From: an uncultured Saprospiraceae bacterium
GTDB taxonomy: Bacteria; Bacteroidota; Bacteroidia; Chitinophagales; Saprospiraceae
DNA: 10,105 nt
Direction of reading: 5' to 3'
Assembly (NCBI GenBank): GCA_937973565.1
Contig: CALJKQ010000038.1
Span: 1-10,105, forward strand
Part shown: one piece after another, positions 1 to 7,748 of the stretch
Layout of the letters: each line of letters begins with the position of its first letter
How positions within the stretch are numbered: position 1 is the first letter of the stretch
The notes under the pieces: model-generated
Database searches by the model: none
The model's input: only the letters and a program-made list of their open reading frames with translations
What the model was told of the DNA's origin: nothing
Translations under genes and position numbers: made by a program

Positions 1-47
1 GAGATCAGATCTGGTGACTGGAGTTCAGACGTGTGCTCTTCCGATCT
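1..47 (+). other. Illumina sequencing adapter contamination (not genomic)
   Basis: Bases 14-47 match the TruSeq read-2/index adapter exactly; its 3' end (35-47) is the familiar GCTCTTCCGATCT. Bases 1-5 (GAGAT) match the end of the P7 primer, and the intervening 8 bases 6-13 (CAGATCTG) sit where an i7 index belongs. That octamer is its own reverse complement, so the orientation of the index cannot be told from sequence. Translating the adapter gives the well-known artefact peptide TGVQTCALPI in the frame of the following gene, and IGRAHV on the opposite strand. Genomic sequence therefore begins at about base 48, and any start codon placed at 14 is false. Confidence 0.98.
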
Positions 48-49
48 GC

Positions 50-3000
50 TTACAGTCACTGGCAGTGGTTTTAATCTTGCTATTTGGCAAGCAAAACATC
101 AATGCACAAATCGACTTTGTAGTCAACAGTGCTTCTTTTAGTCCATCTGTCATACAGGTAGGAGAAACTTCTTTGCTGACAGCCCATATTTCCATTAATC
201 CTACCAACATGGTGGGTGGTGGATCATTGGCACCCGGTTGTCTTGAAGTGGTTATATCAATGCCTGCTTCGGATCAATATGTACCAGAGAATGGAGCTAT
301 GGCGGTTTCTGCGATGGGACTGGGAGGATCTTTCAACTGGACCTACAGTGCCATCGACAATTCTTTGTATGGTTACAACAATGTCGTTTTAAATGCGGGA
401 GCAAATGGTGATATTCTTGTAACAGTAGTAGGGCAGACTGTCACCAATGTGGCAGCTATCACAACGGTTAATGCCAATGATTTCAACAATTGCACCAATA
501 CCAACGATGGAAGTAATGATGCTCAAACAACAAGTTTGACCATTGATCATTCTGTGGAATTGGAGTGTAAAACCGATACGGTATTTTTCTATGATGTAAC
601 CTCAATGGGTATTGTGATCAGAGCTACAGAGTTGTACAATTCAGTATCTACCACTCCTGCCTGTGAACCCCTTTCATTCTTTTTGTATGATAGCACCAGA
701 CGCGAACCCGATTCACTGGTGTATGGATTAAATGATTTGTTTGACCCACCCACCTGCATTGTACTTACGGCAAAGGACGATTGTGGGGATAGTCTCAATT
801 GTAAAATTCTAATTAGTATACAAGACACTCTGCCTCCGCAGCTATATTGTCCGCTGCCGGATACGGTATGTGATTTGTCTTCAGTGCCTGCTCCTTTTGG
901 CAGCATTGCTGAGTTTGAAGCTGCAGGTGGTGATTTGAGTGATGAAACATTCAGTGTATTTGTTCCTGAATCATTTTTTTCATGGATAGGAGATGATACC
1001 ACAACGGTAGGCTGCAATAGAACCATTGCCCGCAGATACAGACTCGAAGATTGGTTTGGCAATGCAGATACCTGTACGCAGTTTTTTGTTGTCAAAGATG
1101 CAAATGGGCTCAATTGTGGTCCGGCGATCTCTGTGAATACCAGTCCGGGACTTTGTACCGGCACTACATTCCTTCCTATTTCATTAAACAGCAATTGTGA
1201 AATAGATACTTTCTACAACAATGCTCCGCTCAACAATACCTATCCATTGGGAACTACGTTGGTAAAATTCACACTTATCACGGCTTGCAATGACACATTT
1301 ACCTGCACCAAACAAGTAATTGTGATCGATAGTATACCACCGGTATTGAGGTGTCCGATGAATGTGACAGTAGAATGTACGGCACCGGCAGCTGCTGCCA
1401 ACTACACCCAATTTACCAATCAGGGTGGCTTGGCCACTGACAATTGTGCCATCAATCCGACCAGTGTTACTTTTATCGACAGTCCGGCAACAGGCAATTG
1501 TCCAAGAACAATGGTGCGTACTTATTTTGTCAGCGATCAGAGTGGCAATGCCGCCAGCTGTCAACAAAATATTACACTCAATGATACTACACCTCCAAAC
1601 CTTGCTGACCCGGCGGATGTGACAGTGGGAACCGACAATGGTGTTTGTCAGGCTGTGGTAAACATTCTTAATCCTGTAGTAACGGATAATTGTGCCATGG
1701 GCACGAACCTGGTAAGAAATCCTGCGGGCAATGTTTTCCAGGTAGGTTCAACCCTTATTACCTGGACAGCAACAGATGCATGTGGCAATACCTCCACTCA
1801 AACACAACAAATTACGGTAGTGGATGATGAGTCACCCAATCTTGTATGCAAAGGCCCCCTTGATGTGAACCTGAGTTATGGAGACAACTATAAAACAGCA
1901 CTCTCTCTGGTTCAAAGTACTTCAGACAACTGTCCTTCCAATTTGACCATAAAGGCCAGAAGGATGGAGACTGTTTGTGCTGCCAATGCAACACAGTGGT
2001 TGGATACCGTTAGATTCTGTTGTGCAGACGTAAATCTCACAAGACAAGTAATGGTCAGGGTTACAGATGCGGCAGGCAATTCAAGCACTTGTATGGTGGC
2101 CATAACCGTAAAAGATAAATTGAAGCCGGTTTTGGAAGAACCTCTTCCCAATATAACCATCAGCTGTGATTACAATATCAACCTGGCTGATCTCGAAGAA
2201 TTTGGAACCATAGTATTTAATGTCAATGATCGATCAGAGATAGAAATAAACGATCCGCTTTTTGTGGGACCCAAATACGACGGTTGGGTAAATGACAACT
2301 GTCCGGGCAGCCTTGTGCTCAATGAACTGGCGCCTTTGGATCAAAGAGGCCCGCACAACAATGGCAACATCATCAGGAGATTTGTTGTAACGGACGGTGG
2401 AGGCAACTCTCTGGAAATCCAGCAGATCATTACCATAGTTGATGCAGATCCACTTACCATTGACGATATACACTGGCCGGCTGATACCAGTTATACCGAT
2501 TGCACATCGATCCCACCGGACACTTCACTTACAGGTAGTCCTGTGATTGATTACGATGATATTTGTACCATTCCTGCCGCTTCGTTTAAAGATCAGGTTT
2601 TTGATGATCCCACTTCCGGTTGTGTATATATTAGAAGAAAATGGAAGGTAATAGACTGGGCGCAATACGTACCCAATACAACTACCGGAGTATGGGAGCA
2701 TGTTCAAAACATACATTTGATCAATAATGTAAAACCGGTGTTTACCTCGTCTTGTGCAGACAGGACAGTTTGTGCAGTGAATGCAGAATGCGATGCGGTT
2801 GTAAAAATTGGTGCACATGCCACAGACGATTGCACAAAGGCAGCTGATCTGGTTTATGATTATAAAATAGATGTAGGCAACAACGGAAGTCAGGACTATG
2901 CAGCCGAAGACGATAGCTTTGCCATCAGAATGCCAAGAGGAATCCACAAAATTACCTGGAGGGTTGAAGACAGATGTGGCAATTTCACCGATTGTTCGTA

Positions 3001-4567
3001 CCTGGTTACGGTTAAAGAATGTAAGGCACCTACACCTGTTTGTCTGTTTGGCCTGTCTACCAACCTGGAAGACAACGGTACAGGCGGCACAGCGGTGGTA
3101 TGGGCCAAGGATTTTAATAATCACAGTTATGATAATTGTACGCCGGAATCACAACTTAAATATTCTTTTTCCAGCAATGTAAACAATACAAGCTTTACCC
3201 TGACCTGTGCCAATATAGGAAACTACAATCTAAGCATGTGGGTTACAGACAATGATGGCAACCAGGCTAAATGCAACACCTTTATTAAGGTCACTGATAA
3301 CAAAGATCTTTGTCCTAATAATACAGGAGGCAACATTCCTGGTTTGTCTGTGGCAGGCAGAATTACTACCGAAGAGCAAGCCATGGTAAAAGGTGTAATG
3401 GTAAATCTTATTGATCCGGTGAATACCATGCAGGATGAAACCGATGAAACAGGTAACTTTTTAATTGAAAATGTAGCCGAGGCCCATGATTATCAATTGA
3501 AGCCGGAGAAAAATGACGATTGGCCAAATGGAATTTCTACGATAGATCTTGTGATGATTCAAAGACACATCCTGGGTTCTGCCAAATTGGCTTCTCCTTA
3601 TAAAATCATTGCGTCGGATGCCAACAACGATCAACGCATCACTGCATCTGATTTAGTGGCATTAAGGAAAATCATCCTTGGGTTGGAAACTTCGATTGCA
3701 GGAAATACTTCATGGCGATTTGTTCCTAAGTCATTTGTCTTCTCTGATCCCACACAGCCTTGGCCATTTGAAGAATACATGGACCTGAATCAAATGGATG
3801 TCAATATGCTCAACAATGATTTTGTTGCCATAAAAACAGGTGATGTGAATGGTACAGTAAGCAATGTGGCGGGAACGATTGCATCTTCCAGAAGCAAAGA
3901 ATACAGCGATCTGGTCATTAAAGACCAATATTTTGAAGCAGGAAGATTTGTGAATGTACCTGTTTACCTGGATCAGGAAACCAACATGCTGGCATTGCAG
4001 ACAGGATTTCAGCTGGACAACAAAACGGTGGAATTTGCAGGCATCCTCGAAGAAGGAATTGCATTGGCTAAAGATGAATACAGGTACGATGTACAGACAG
4101 GTAGGCTTTACATAGCACACGTTGAATCGAGGACCCAGCAATTGAGAGCGGGAGCGGTTTTATTTACCCTTCAGCTCAAAACCATCGAAAGTGGAAAATT
4201 GTCGAAAGCAGTTGGGCTTGGTATTCCTGAATTTGAAGATTACATCGTTGATGGCCAGGTTAAACAGAGCTATCTCAACCTTCGTATTCATGACGAAATG
4301 GAAGCTTTAACGGTAAATCAAAATACACCTAATCCATTTGCAGAATATACAGAGGTTAAATTTTTTATAGCAGATGAAGGAAAAGTGGAAATAGCCATCT
4401 ATGACAACTCAGGAATACTTATCTATAACCAGGTAAGGCACTGCAGCGCAGGGGTAAACCAGTTGCGTATTGACCGTGAGCAATTGGGTGATAAAAGAGG
4501 CGTTTTCTTCCTACACATTGCCACAGGAGAGAGAAAAGAAATTAAAAAACTCCTTCGACTTAACTGA
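50..4567 (+). CDS. Giant T9SS-secreted HYR/dockerin-like/cohesin-like surface protein (5' partial)
   Basis: This is a secreted or cell-surface multidomain protein, probably structural or adhesive; no catalytic domain is recognised. The start is lost at the contig end. Counting the first genomic codon (50) as residue 1, 1505 residues remain. Residues 1-19 are the hydrophobic part of a signal peptide with likely cleavage after A19 (NINA|Q). Residues 20-160 form a beta-rich domain resembling secreted repeat (DUF11-like) domains. Residues 165 to about 1000 are Cys-rich HYR-like modules. About 1098-1155 resemble a carboxypeptidase regulatory-like fold, 1155-1227 a dockerin-like module ending SWRFVP, with a GDVNG motif near 1265, and 1285-1412 a cohesin-like beta domain. 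Residues 1420-1505 are a T9SS type A sorting domain (NTPNPF near its start, KKLLRLN at the end). The family context implies Sec export, then outer-membrane passage by T9SS with removal of the sorting domain. A terminator follows the stop. Exact ligand or role is unknown. Confidence 0.93.
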   Translation, partial: LQSLAVVLILLFGKQNINAQIDFVVNSASFSPSVIQVGETSLLTAHISINPTNMVGGGSLAPGCLEVVISMPASDQYVPENGAMAVSAMGLGGSFNWTYSAIDNSLYGYNNVVLNAGANGDILVTVVGQTVTNVAAITTVNANDFNNCTNTNDGSNDAQTTSLTIDHSVELECKTDTVFFYDVTSMGIVIRATELYNSVSTTPACEPLSFFLYDSTRREPDSLVYGLNDLFDPPTCIVLTAKDDCGDSLNCKILISIQDTLPPQLYCPLPDTVCDLSSVPAPFGSIAEFEAAGGDLSDETFSVFVPESFFSWIGDDTTTVGCNRTIARRYRLEDWFGNADTCTQFFVVKDANGLNCGPAISVNTSPGLCTGTTFLPISLNSNCEIDTFYNNAPLNNTYPLGTTLVKFTLITACNDTFTCTKQVIVIDSIPPVLRCPMNVTVECTAPAAAANYTQFTNQGGLATDNCAINPTSVTFIDSPATGNCPRTMVRTYFVSDQSGNAASCQQNITLNDTTPPNLADPADVTVGTDNGVCQAVVNILNPVVTDNCAMGTNLVRNPAGNVFQVGSTLITWTATDACGNTSTQTQQITVVDDESPNLVCKGPLDVNLSYGDNYKTALSLVQSTSDNCPSNLTIKARRMETVCAANATQWLDTVRFCCADVNLTRQVMVRVTDAAGNSSTCMVAITVKDKLKPVLEEPLPNITISCDYNINLADLEEFGTIVFNVNDRSEIEINDPLFVGPKYDGWVNDNCPGSLVLNELAPLDQRGPHNNGNIIRRFVVTDGGGNSLEIQQIITIVDADPLTIDDIHWPADTSYTDCTSIPPDTSLTGSPVIDYDDICTIPAASFKDQVFDDPTSGCVYIRRKWKVIDWAQYVPNTTTGVWEHVQNIHLINNVKPVFTSSCADRTVCAVNAECDAVVKIGAHATDDCTKAADLVYDYKIDVGNNGSQDYAAEDDSFAIRMPRGIHKITWRVEDRCGNFTDCSYLVTVKECKAPTPVCLFGLSTNLEDNGTGGTAVVWAKDFNNHSYDNCTPESQLKYSFSSNVNNTSFTLTCANIGNYNLSMWVTDNDGNQAKCNTFIKVTDNKDLCPNNTGGNIPGLSVAGRITTEEQAMVKGVMVNLIDPVNTMQDETDETGNFLIENVAEAHDYQLKPEKNDDWPNGISTIDLVMIQRHILGSAKLASPYKIIASDANNDQRITASDLVALRKIILGLETSIAGNTSWRFVPKSFVFSDPTQPWPFEEYMDLNQMDVNMLNNDFVAIKTGDVNGTVSNVAGTIASSRSKEYSDLVIKDQYFEAGRFVNVPVYLDQETNMLALQTGFQLDNKTVEFAGILEEGIALAKDEYRYDVQTGRLYIAHVESRTQQLRAGAVLFTLQLKTIESGKLSKAVGLGIPEFEDYIVDGQVKQSYLNLRIHDEMEALTVNQNTPNPFAEYTEVKFFIADEGKVEIAIYDNSGILIYNQVRHCSAGVNQLRIDREQLGDKRGVFFLHIATGERKEIKKLLRLN
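824..3040 (+). repeat. Array of HYR-like modules within the giant secreted protein
   Basis: Successive immunoglobulin-like modules each open with a D-x-x-P-P/K-P type linker. Openings are at 824 (DTLPPQLYCP), 1328 (DSIPPVLRCP), 1583 (DTTPPN), 1823 (DDESPNLVC), 2114 (DKLKPV), 2441 (DADPLT) and 2723 (NNVKPV). Modules contain DNC and D.CGN-type motifs, for example ATDACGNTST near 1771 and VEDRCGNFTDC near 2963. Spacing is about 80-110 residues, except that the 824-1328 interval is long enough for two divergent modules. HYR domains are associated with extracellular adhesion or protein-protein interaction. The copies are strongly diverged at DNA level, so this is a protein-level repeat and not a recent duplication. 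Confidence 0.8.
3511..3730 (+). other. Dockerin-like module (two EF-hand-like Ca2+ loops)
   Basis: This is a segment of the giant secreted protein. The first half reads NDDWPNGISTIDLVMIQRHILG in outline: an Asp/Asn-rich loop, then I-x-x-x-D and an amphipathic helix ending HILG. The second half has loop DANNDQRITASD (acidic/Asn residues at loop positions 1, 3, 5 and 12, Ile at 8), then a helix ending RKIILG. Duplicated Ca2+ loops with following helices are the hallmark of dockerins. In Saprospiraceae this version usually comes just after a regulatory-like beta domain and ends in an SWRF motif, as here. The first loop has Gly shifted one place from canonical, so Ca2+ binding there is less certain. 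Confidence 0.75.
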
Positions 4568-4607
4568 TAACAACTACCATCCTAGATAAAACCGATTTGA
4601 GAGTGAT

Positions 4608-4638
4608 AGGCCGGACATGTTCCGGCCTTTCTTTTTTT
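4608..4638 (+). terminator. Rho-independent terminator after the giant secreted protein gene
   Basis: A perfect 8-bp stem, AGGCCGGA (4608-4615) with TCCGGCCT (4621-4628), encloses a 5-base loop. It is followed by a T-rich tract with a single C interruption running to 4638. It lies 40 bases beyond the stop codon, on the same strand, and before the promoter-like box of the next gene. It should separate transcription of the two genes. Confidence 0.92.
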
Positions 4639-4650
4639 ACGGAAAAGGGG

Positions 4651-4658
4651 TATTTTTG
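4651..4658 (+). promoter_or_regulatory. Candidate Bacteroidota -7 box (TATTTTTG) for the NTF2-like gene
   Basis: TATTTTTG matches the Bacteroidota -7 consensus TAnnTTTG at all fixed positions and ends 14 bases before the ATG at 4673, giving a leader of roughly 10 bases. It lies just after the terminator, where a new promoter would be expected. No convincing -33 TTG element is seen at the right distance, partly because the terminator T-tract occupies that space. Confidence 0.5.
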
Positions 4659-4672
4659 GGAAAAAATTGAAT

Positions 4673-5098
4673 ATGTCATATACTGCATTGCTTTTTTCGT
4701 TGCTTCTGATCTTTTCGCCTGTACAATCGGATGAAGAAATCAAAGCCCTATTGCAGCAAAAGCTGGTTGCTTATGAAGCTGCCATAAAAAGCAAGGATAT
4801 TGAAGGACTGCTGGATATGTTTGGCCCTGACGGCGCTTATGGCAATGCAAAGACACGACATGAAATCAGAATGGGCCTAACCTCGTATTTAAGAAATGAG
4901 ATCATTGACTTTTCCATGTTTACAGACAAAATTTCCGTTACACCTTCTTTAGCGAACCATATGGGTAAATTTAATCAGGAACTGATTATGAATGGTTTTA
5001 AAAAGAAGAACAACGGTAAGTTTCGAATTGTATGGTACAAATATGCGGATGGGTGGAAAATTCAATATTTAAGCATGGAGCCTGATACATCCAATTAA
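4673..5098 (+). CDS. Small exported NTF2/SnoaL-like (DUF4440-type) protein
   Basis: The 141-residue protein has an N-terminal hydrophobic segment (residues 5-16) that looks like a signal peptide, with possible cleavage after VQS19. The rest fits a single NTF2-like cone fold: a first helix (EEIKALLQQKLVAYEAAIKSKD), then the typical LLDMFGPDGAYGN loop and strand, and a C-terminal pair of strands (FRIVWYKYADGWKIQYLSMEP) where the ...W.I.Y...P pattern is characteristic of SnoaL/DUF4440 proteins. Such proteins bind small ligands or act as minor enzymes; no catalytic residues can be assigned here. ATG 4673 is preferred over the in-frame TTG at 4667, because it lies closer to the expected position after the -7 box. 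The signal peptide lacks the usual Lys/Arg at its N-terminus, which is unusual, so export is likely but not certain. It is flanked by two secreted-protein genes; a functional link is not shown. Confidence 0.82.
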   Translation: MSYTALLFSLLLIFSPVQSDEEIKALLQQKLVAYEAAIKSKDIEGLLDMFGPDGAYGNAKTRHEIRMGLTSYLRNEIIDFSMFTDKISVTPSLANHMGKFNQELIMNGFKKKNNGKFRIVWYKYADGWKIQYLSMEPDTSN

Positions 5099-5163
5099 TT
5101 CCTTGTGCTGTTGTTTTTCACGACCATTCAGCCGGTTTTCCCAATCAAGCCCATCAATTTTTC

Positions 5164-5171
5164 TATCTTTA
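5164..5171 (+). promoter_or_regulatory. Candidate -7 box (TATCTTTA) for the beta-propeller lipoprotein gene
   Basis: TATCTTTA matches TAnnTTTG except for the last base. It ends 17 bases before ATG 5189, a distance similar to the other two boxes in this window. Its position supports 5189 as the start, since the longer in-frame reading from 5105 would begin upstream of the promoter. The 90-base gap to the preceding gene holds no terminator-like hairpin, so read-through from the NTF2-like gene is also possible. Confidence 0.4.
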
Positions 5172-5188
5172 TCTTACACAATCATCGT

Positions 5189-7666
5189 ATGAGATCATTT
5201 ATTGCCTTTGTGGTTTTCTGTGGCTTATTGCTTTCCTGCAAGCAATTGAGAAAAGTGGAAACGTCTCCATTAAAGTTTGAACCAGCAGAAACCTTGTTCC
5301 TGGCCAAACATTTTCCAGACAAAACTCCGGATTACCAGGCCATGGAAGCCGCCCATCGTTCAGCCCTGATAAAAATGCAGGCCGGCCAAAGGACAGACGG
5401 AAGCTGGAAGCTGGAAGGACCTGCCAATATAGGTGCGCGTATCAATACGATTGCGATGCATCCTACTGATAAAGATATCCTGTACGTCGGTTTTGCAGAC
5501 GGGGGTCTATGGAAAACCACCAATGGAGGACGAGATTGGTCGCCTATTTTTGACAATCAGATATGGCAAAGCATAGGAAGTATTTGTATTGACCCGGTCA
5601 ATCCGAATGTTATATATGTAGGTACAGGAGATCCCAATGTATCCGGCTACCCTCGTGCCGGTGGTGGTTTGTATAAGAGTACAGACGCCGGATCTACCTG
5701 GAAATACATGGGTCTGGATGAGACCCGAATCATATCCAGAATTTTGGTTCATAAAAATGCCCCCAATACAGTCTATGCAGCTGCCATGGGTGCACCGTTT
5801 TTTAAACATAATGATAAGGGAGTATATAAAAGTACAGATGGCGGCATTACATGGAATCAGTCATTATTGATCAATGACAGTACGGGTGTTTCCGAAATTA
5901 TCATCCACCCGGAAAACGAACAAATCCTTTATGCTGTAGGATGGAACAGGGTTCGCAATTATAAAAAATCATTGGTTTCGGGACCCGATGCCAGGGTTTA
6001 CAAAACAATCGATGGCGGCAAGAATTGGCAGATTTTATCCAATGGGTTGCCACAGGGAAGTTTTACCAGAATGGGCATTTGTCTGGCCGAAAGCGATCCG
6101 GATGTTGTGTATGTTCAATACACCAATGCACAGACTTTGAATCTGGAATCCATTTACAAGTCTACAGATGGTGGCAATAGTTTTCAACTGCATACACAAG
6201 GTACAGAAAACGGATTGCCGGGAAGTGCGCTTGGCGGATTTGGCTGGTATTTTGGAAAAATAAGGGTCAATCCAACCAATCCCAATGACATATTTCTGTT
6301 GGGTGTGGGACTTTATCGTTACTATCCTGATGAAGGTGCCTGGAAAACGGTTTTGGACGACAACTCCGAGAACAATCCCCATGCAGATAAACATGATCTG
6401 ATTTTCAGAGATGATGAGATGTACCTGGCAACCGATGGCGGTTTGTACAAAGGACAGCTATATGGCAATCCTGCCTGGCAGGATATTGAAAACATTCCCA
6501 CCACACAGTTTTACAGAACCGCTGTAAATCCGCACGAACCTGAATTTTTTTATGGAGGAGCTCAGGACAATGGCACTTCTGTGGGCAATGCAGAAGCCTT
6601 AAATGAATGGCAAAGGATTTGGGGAGGCGATGGCTTCCAAATGGCCTTCAGACCCGATGATCCCAACGTAATGTACGTTGAAACACAGAACGGAAACATT
6701 GCTGTTACCCCAGACGGGGGAAATACCTGGGATGGGGCAACGGATGGCTTGTCTGGTAGCAGGCATTGGGATATGCAGTACATCATAAGCCAACACAATC
6801 CGGATGTACTGTACACAGGTACCGATAAATTTTATCAATCTACCAGCGGTATTTTCCCGCAATGGCAGGCCATCAGTGGCGACCTCGTGGACTATTCTTC
6901 AGATGCATTAATCCATCAGTTTACCACATTGGCTGAATCTCCGCTGGATCCCGGGGTTCTGTATTGTGGCACCAGTGATGCCATGGTGTGGAACAGTATC
7001 GATGGAGGACTTACATGGAACCGTATTACCAATGGTCTGCCTGTTAAGTACATTTCTTCCATTAAAGCCTCACCAGCTTCGATTTCCACCGTATATGTAT
7101 CTCAGACCGGCTATAAGGCCAATGACAATACCCCTCACTTGTTTCGCAGTGATGACTATGGATCCACATGGGTTTCCGTAGCCGGCAACTTACCTCCTTA
7201 TGCCATCAACGATGTATTAATCCTTCCCAATGGCAACGACAATGTATTATTTGCGGCCACAGATGGAGGAGTTTACATCACTACCAATGGAGGAGACCAA
7301 TGGGAAAGACTGGGGAATAATATGCCGCTGATCCCTGTGTTTGATATGGATTATGATGGTCAAAACAATAAGTTGGTAGCAGCCACTTTTGCCAGAGGCA
7401 TTCAAAGTTTTTCTCTGGATCAGATTGGTGTTGGTCTGGAGACCGGCGTAAAAGAAACCACTTCAATTTGGGCAGTAACGCCTACCCTTGTGAAAGATAA
7501 GATAGAGCTGAAAGGCAATTTTCCCAATGTGATTGATATCTGGAATATTCAGGGAAACAGGGTTGGCCATTATCAAAATGAAAGCAGCATCGATTTGGCA
7601 CACCTAAAAACAGGAATCTATTTTGTAAAGGGAGGAGCCGCTACCTTCAAGATTGTGAAAATCTGA
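5189..7666 (+). CDS. Asp-box (BNR/sortilin-type) beta-propeller protein with lipobox and T9SS-like C-terminus
   Basis: The 825-residue exported protein begins MRSFIAFVVFCGLLLSCKQ. The short basic n-region, hydrophobic core and LLSC17 form a lipoprotein signal peptide (signal peptidase II), and this fixes the start at ATG 5189. Residues about 70-735 make up beta-propeller blades carrying nine clear Asp boxes (S/T-x-D/N-x-G-x-T-W) plus degenerate ones. The opening GPANIGARINTIAMHP and ILYVGFADGGLWKT are typical of VPS10/sortilin-like and BNR-repeat 'glycosyl hydrolase' annotations in Bacteroidota. No catalytic acids can be assigned, so an enzymatic role is not supported; protein or glycan binding is equally likely. 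Residues about 759-825 (VTPTLVKDKIEL, IDIWNIQGNRV, LKTGIYFVKGG, KIVKI) match a T9SS type A sorting domain in pattern. A lipid anchor together with a T9SS domain is odd. No terminator is seen after the stop. Confidence 0.9.
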   Translation: MRSFIAFVVFCGLLLSCKQLRKVETSPLKFEPAETLFLAKHFPDKTPDYQAMEAAHRSALIKMQAGQRTDGSWKLEGPANIGARINTIAMHPTDKDILYVGFADGGLWKTTNGGRDWSPIFDNQIWQSIGSICIDPVNPNVIYVGTGDPNVSGYPRAGGGLYKSTDAGSTWKYMGLDETRIISRILVHKNAPNTVYAAAMGAPFFKHNDKGVYKSTDGGITWNQSLLINDSTGVSEIIIHPENEQILYAVGWNRVRNYKKSLVSGPDARVYKTIDGGKNWQILSNGLPQGSFTRMGICLAESDPDVVYVQYTNAQTLNLESIYKSTDGGNSFQLHTQGTENGLPGSALGGFGWYFGKIRVNPTNPNDIFLLGVGLYRYYPDEGAWKTVLDDNSENNPHADKHDLIFRDDEMYLATDGGLYKGQLYGNPAWQDIENIPTTQFYRTAVNPHEPEFFYGGAQDNGTSVGNAEALNEWQRIWGGDGFQMAFRPDDPNVMYVETQNGNIAVTPDGGNTWDGATDGLSGSRHWDMQYIISQHNPDVLYTGTDKFYQSTSGIFPQWQAISGDLVDYSSDALIHQFTTLAESPLDPGVLYCGTSDAMVWNSIDGGLTWNRITNGLPVKYISSIKASPASISTVYVSQTGYKANDNTPHLFRSDDYGSTWVSVAGNLPPYAINDVLILPNGNDNVLFAATDGGVYITTNGGDQWERLGNNMPLIPVFDMDYDGQNNKLVAATFARGIQSFSLDQIGVGLETGVKETTSIWAVTPTLVKDKIELKGNFPNVIDIWNIQGNRVGHYQNESSIDLAHLKTGIYFVKGGAATFKIVKI
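5516..7303 (+). repeat. Nine Asp-box motifs in the beta-propeller protein
   Basis: Asp-box motifs, numbered from M1 at 5189, lie at residues 110-117 (TTNGGRDW), 164-171 (STDAGSTW), 215-222 (STDGGITW), 273-280 (TIDGGKNW), 325-332 (STDGGNSF), 507-514 (TPDGGNTW), 603-610 (SIDGGLTW), 654-661 (SDDYGSTW) and 698-705 (TTNGGDQW). Spacing is mostly 44-58 residues, one propeller blade each. Larger gaps at 332-507 and 514-603 contain blades with a degraded box, such as LATDGGLYKG near 418 and a STSG variant near 555. These are blade-turn structural motifs, often on the face opposite the functional site, and do not show enzymatic activity. Confidence 0.9.
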
Positions 7667-7748
7667 TTCAGAAGCACAGACAAAAGGTATTATTTCCATC
7701 TAATTCCATTTAGTTCTCTGATGTAGTCTTCTTTCGGTACCAAAATCC

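Noticed and set aside
14..49. GTG at 14 as the start of the first gene
   Set aside because: It lies inside adapter sequence; the encoded peptide is the known TGVQTCALPI artefact.
589..3124. Long minus-strand open frames (about 200 residues at 589-1194 and 2525-3124, and shorter ones)
   Set aside because: They lie opposite a well-supported secreted-protein gene, have low-complexity unstructured translations with no recognisable domain, and no promoter or start context. They are codon-bias shadows.
5105..5188. In-frame upstream extension of the propeller gene to GTG 5105
   Set aside because: It would bury the lipoprotein signal peptide behind 28 residues and start upstream of the -7-like box; ATG 5189 gives a proper n-region and lipobox.
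5516..7303. Calling the propeller protein a sialidase or GH74-type glycoside hydrolase
   Set aside because: Asp boxes alone are structural; I could not assign a sialidase Arg triad or GH74 catalytic acids from the sequence.
7662..7672. Short palindrome TCTGA-T-TCAGA at the end of the propeller gene as a terminator
   Set aside because: Five-base arms with a one-base loop cannot form a stable hairpin and no T-tract follows.
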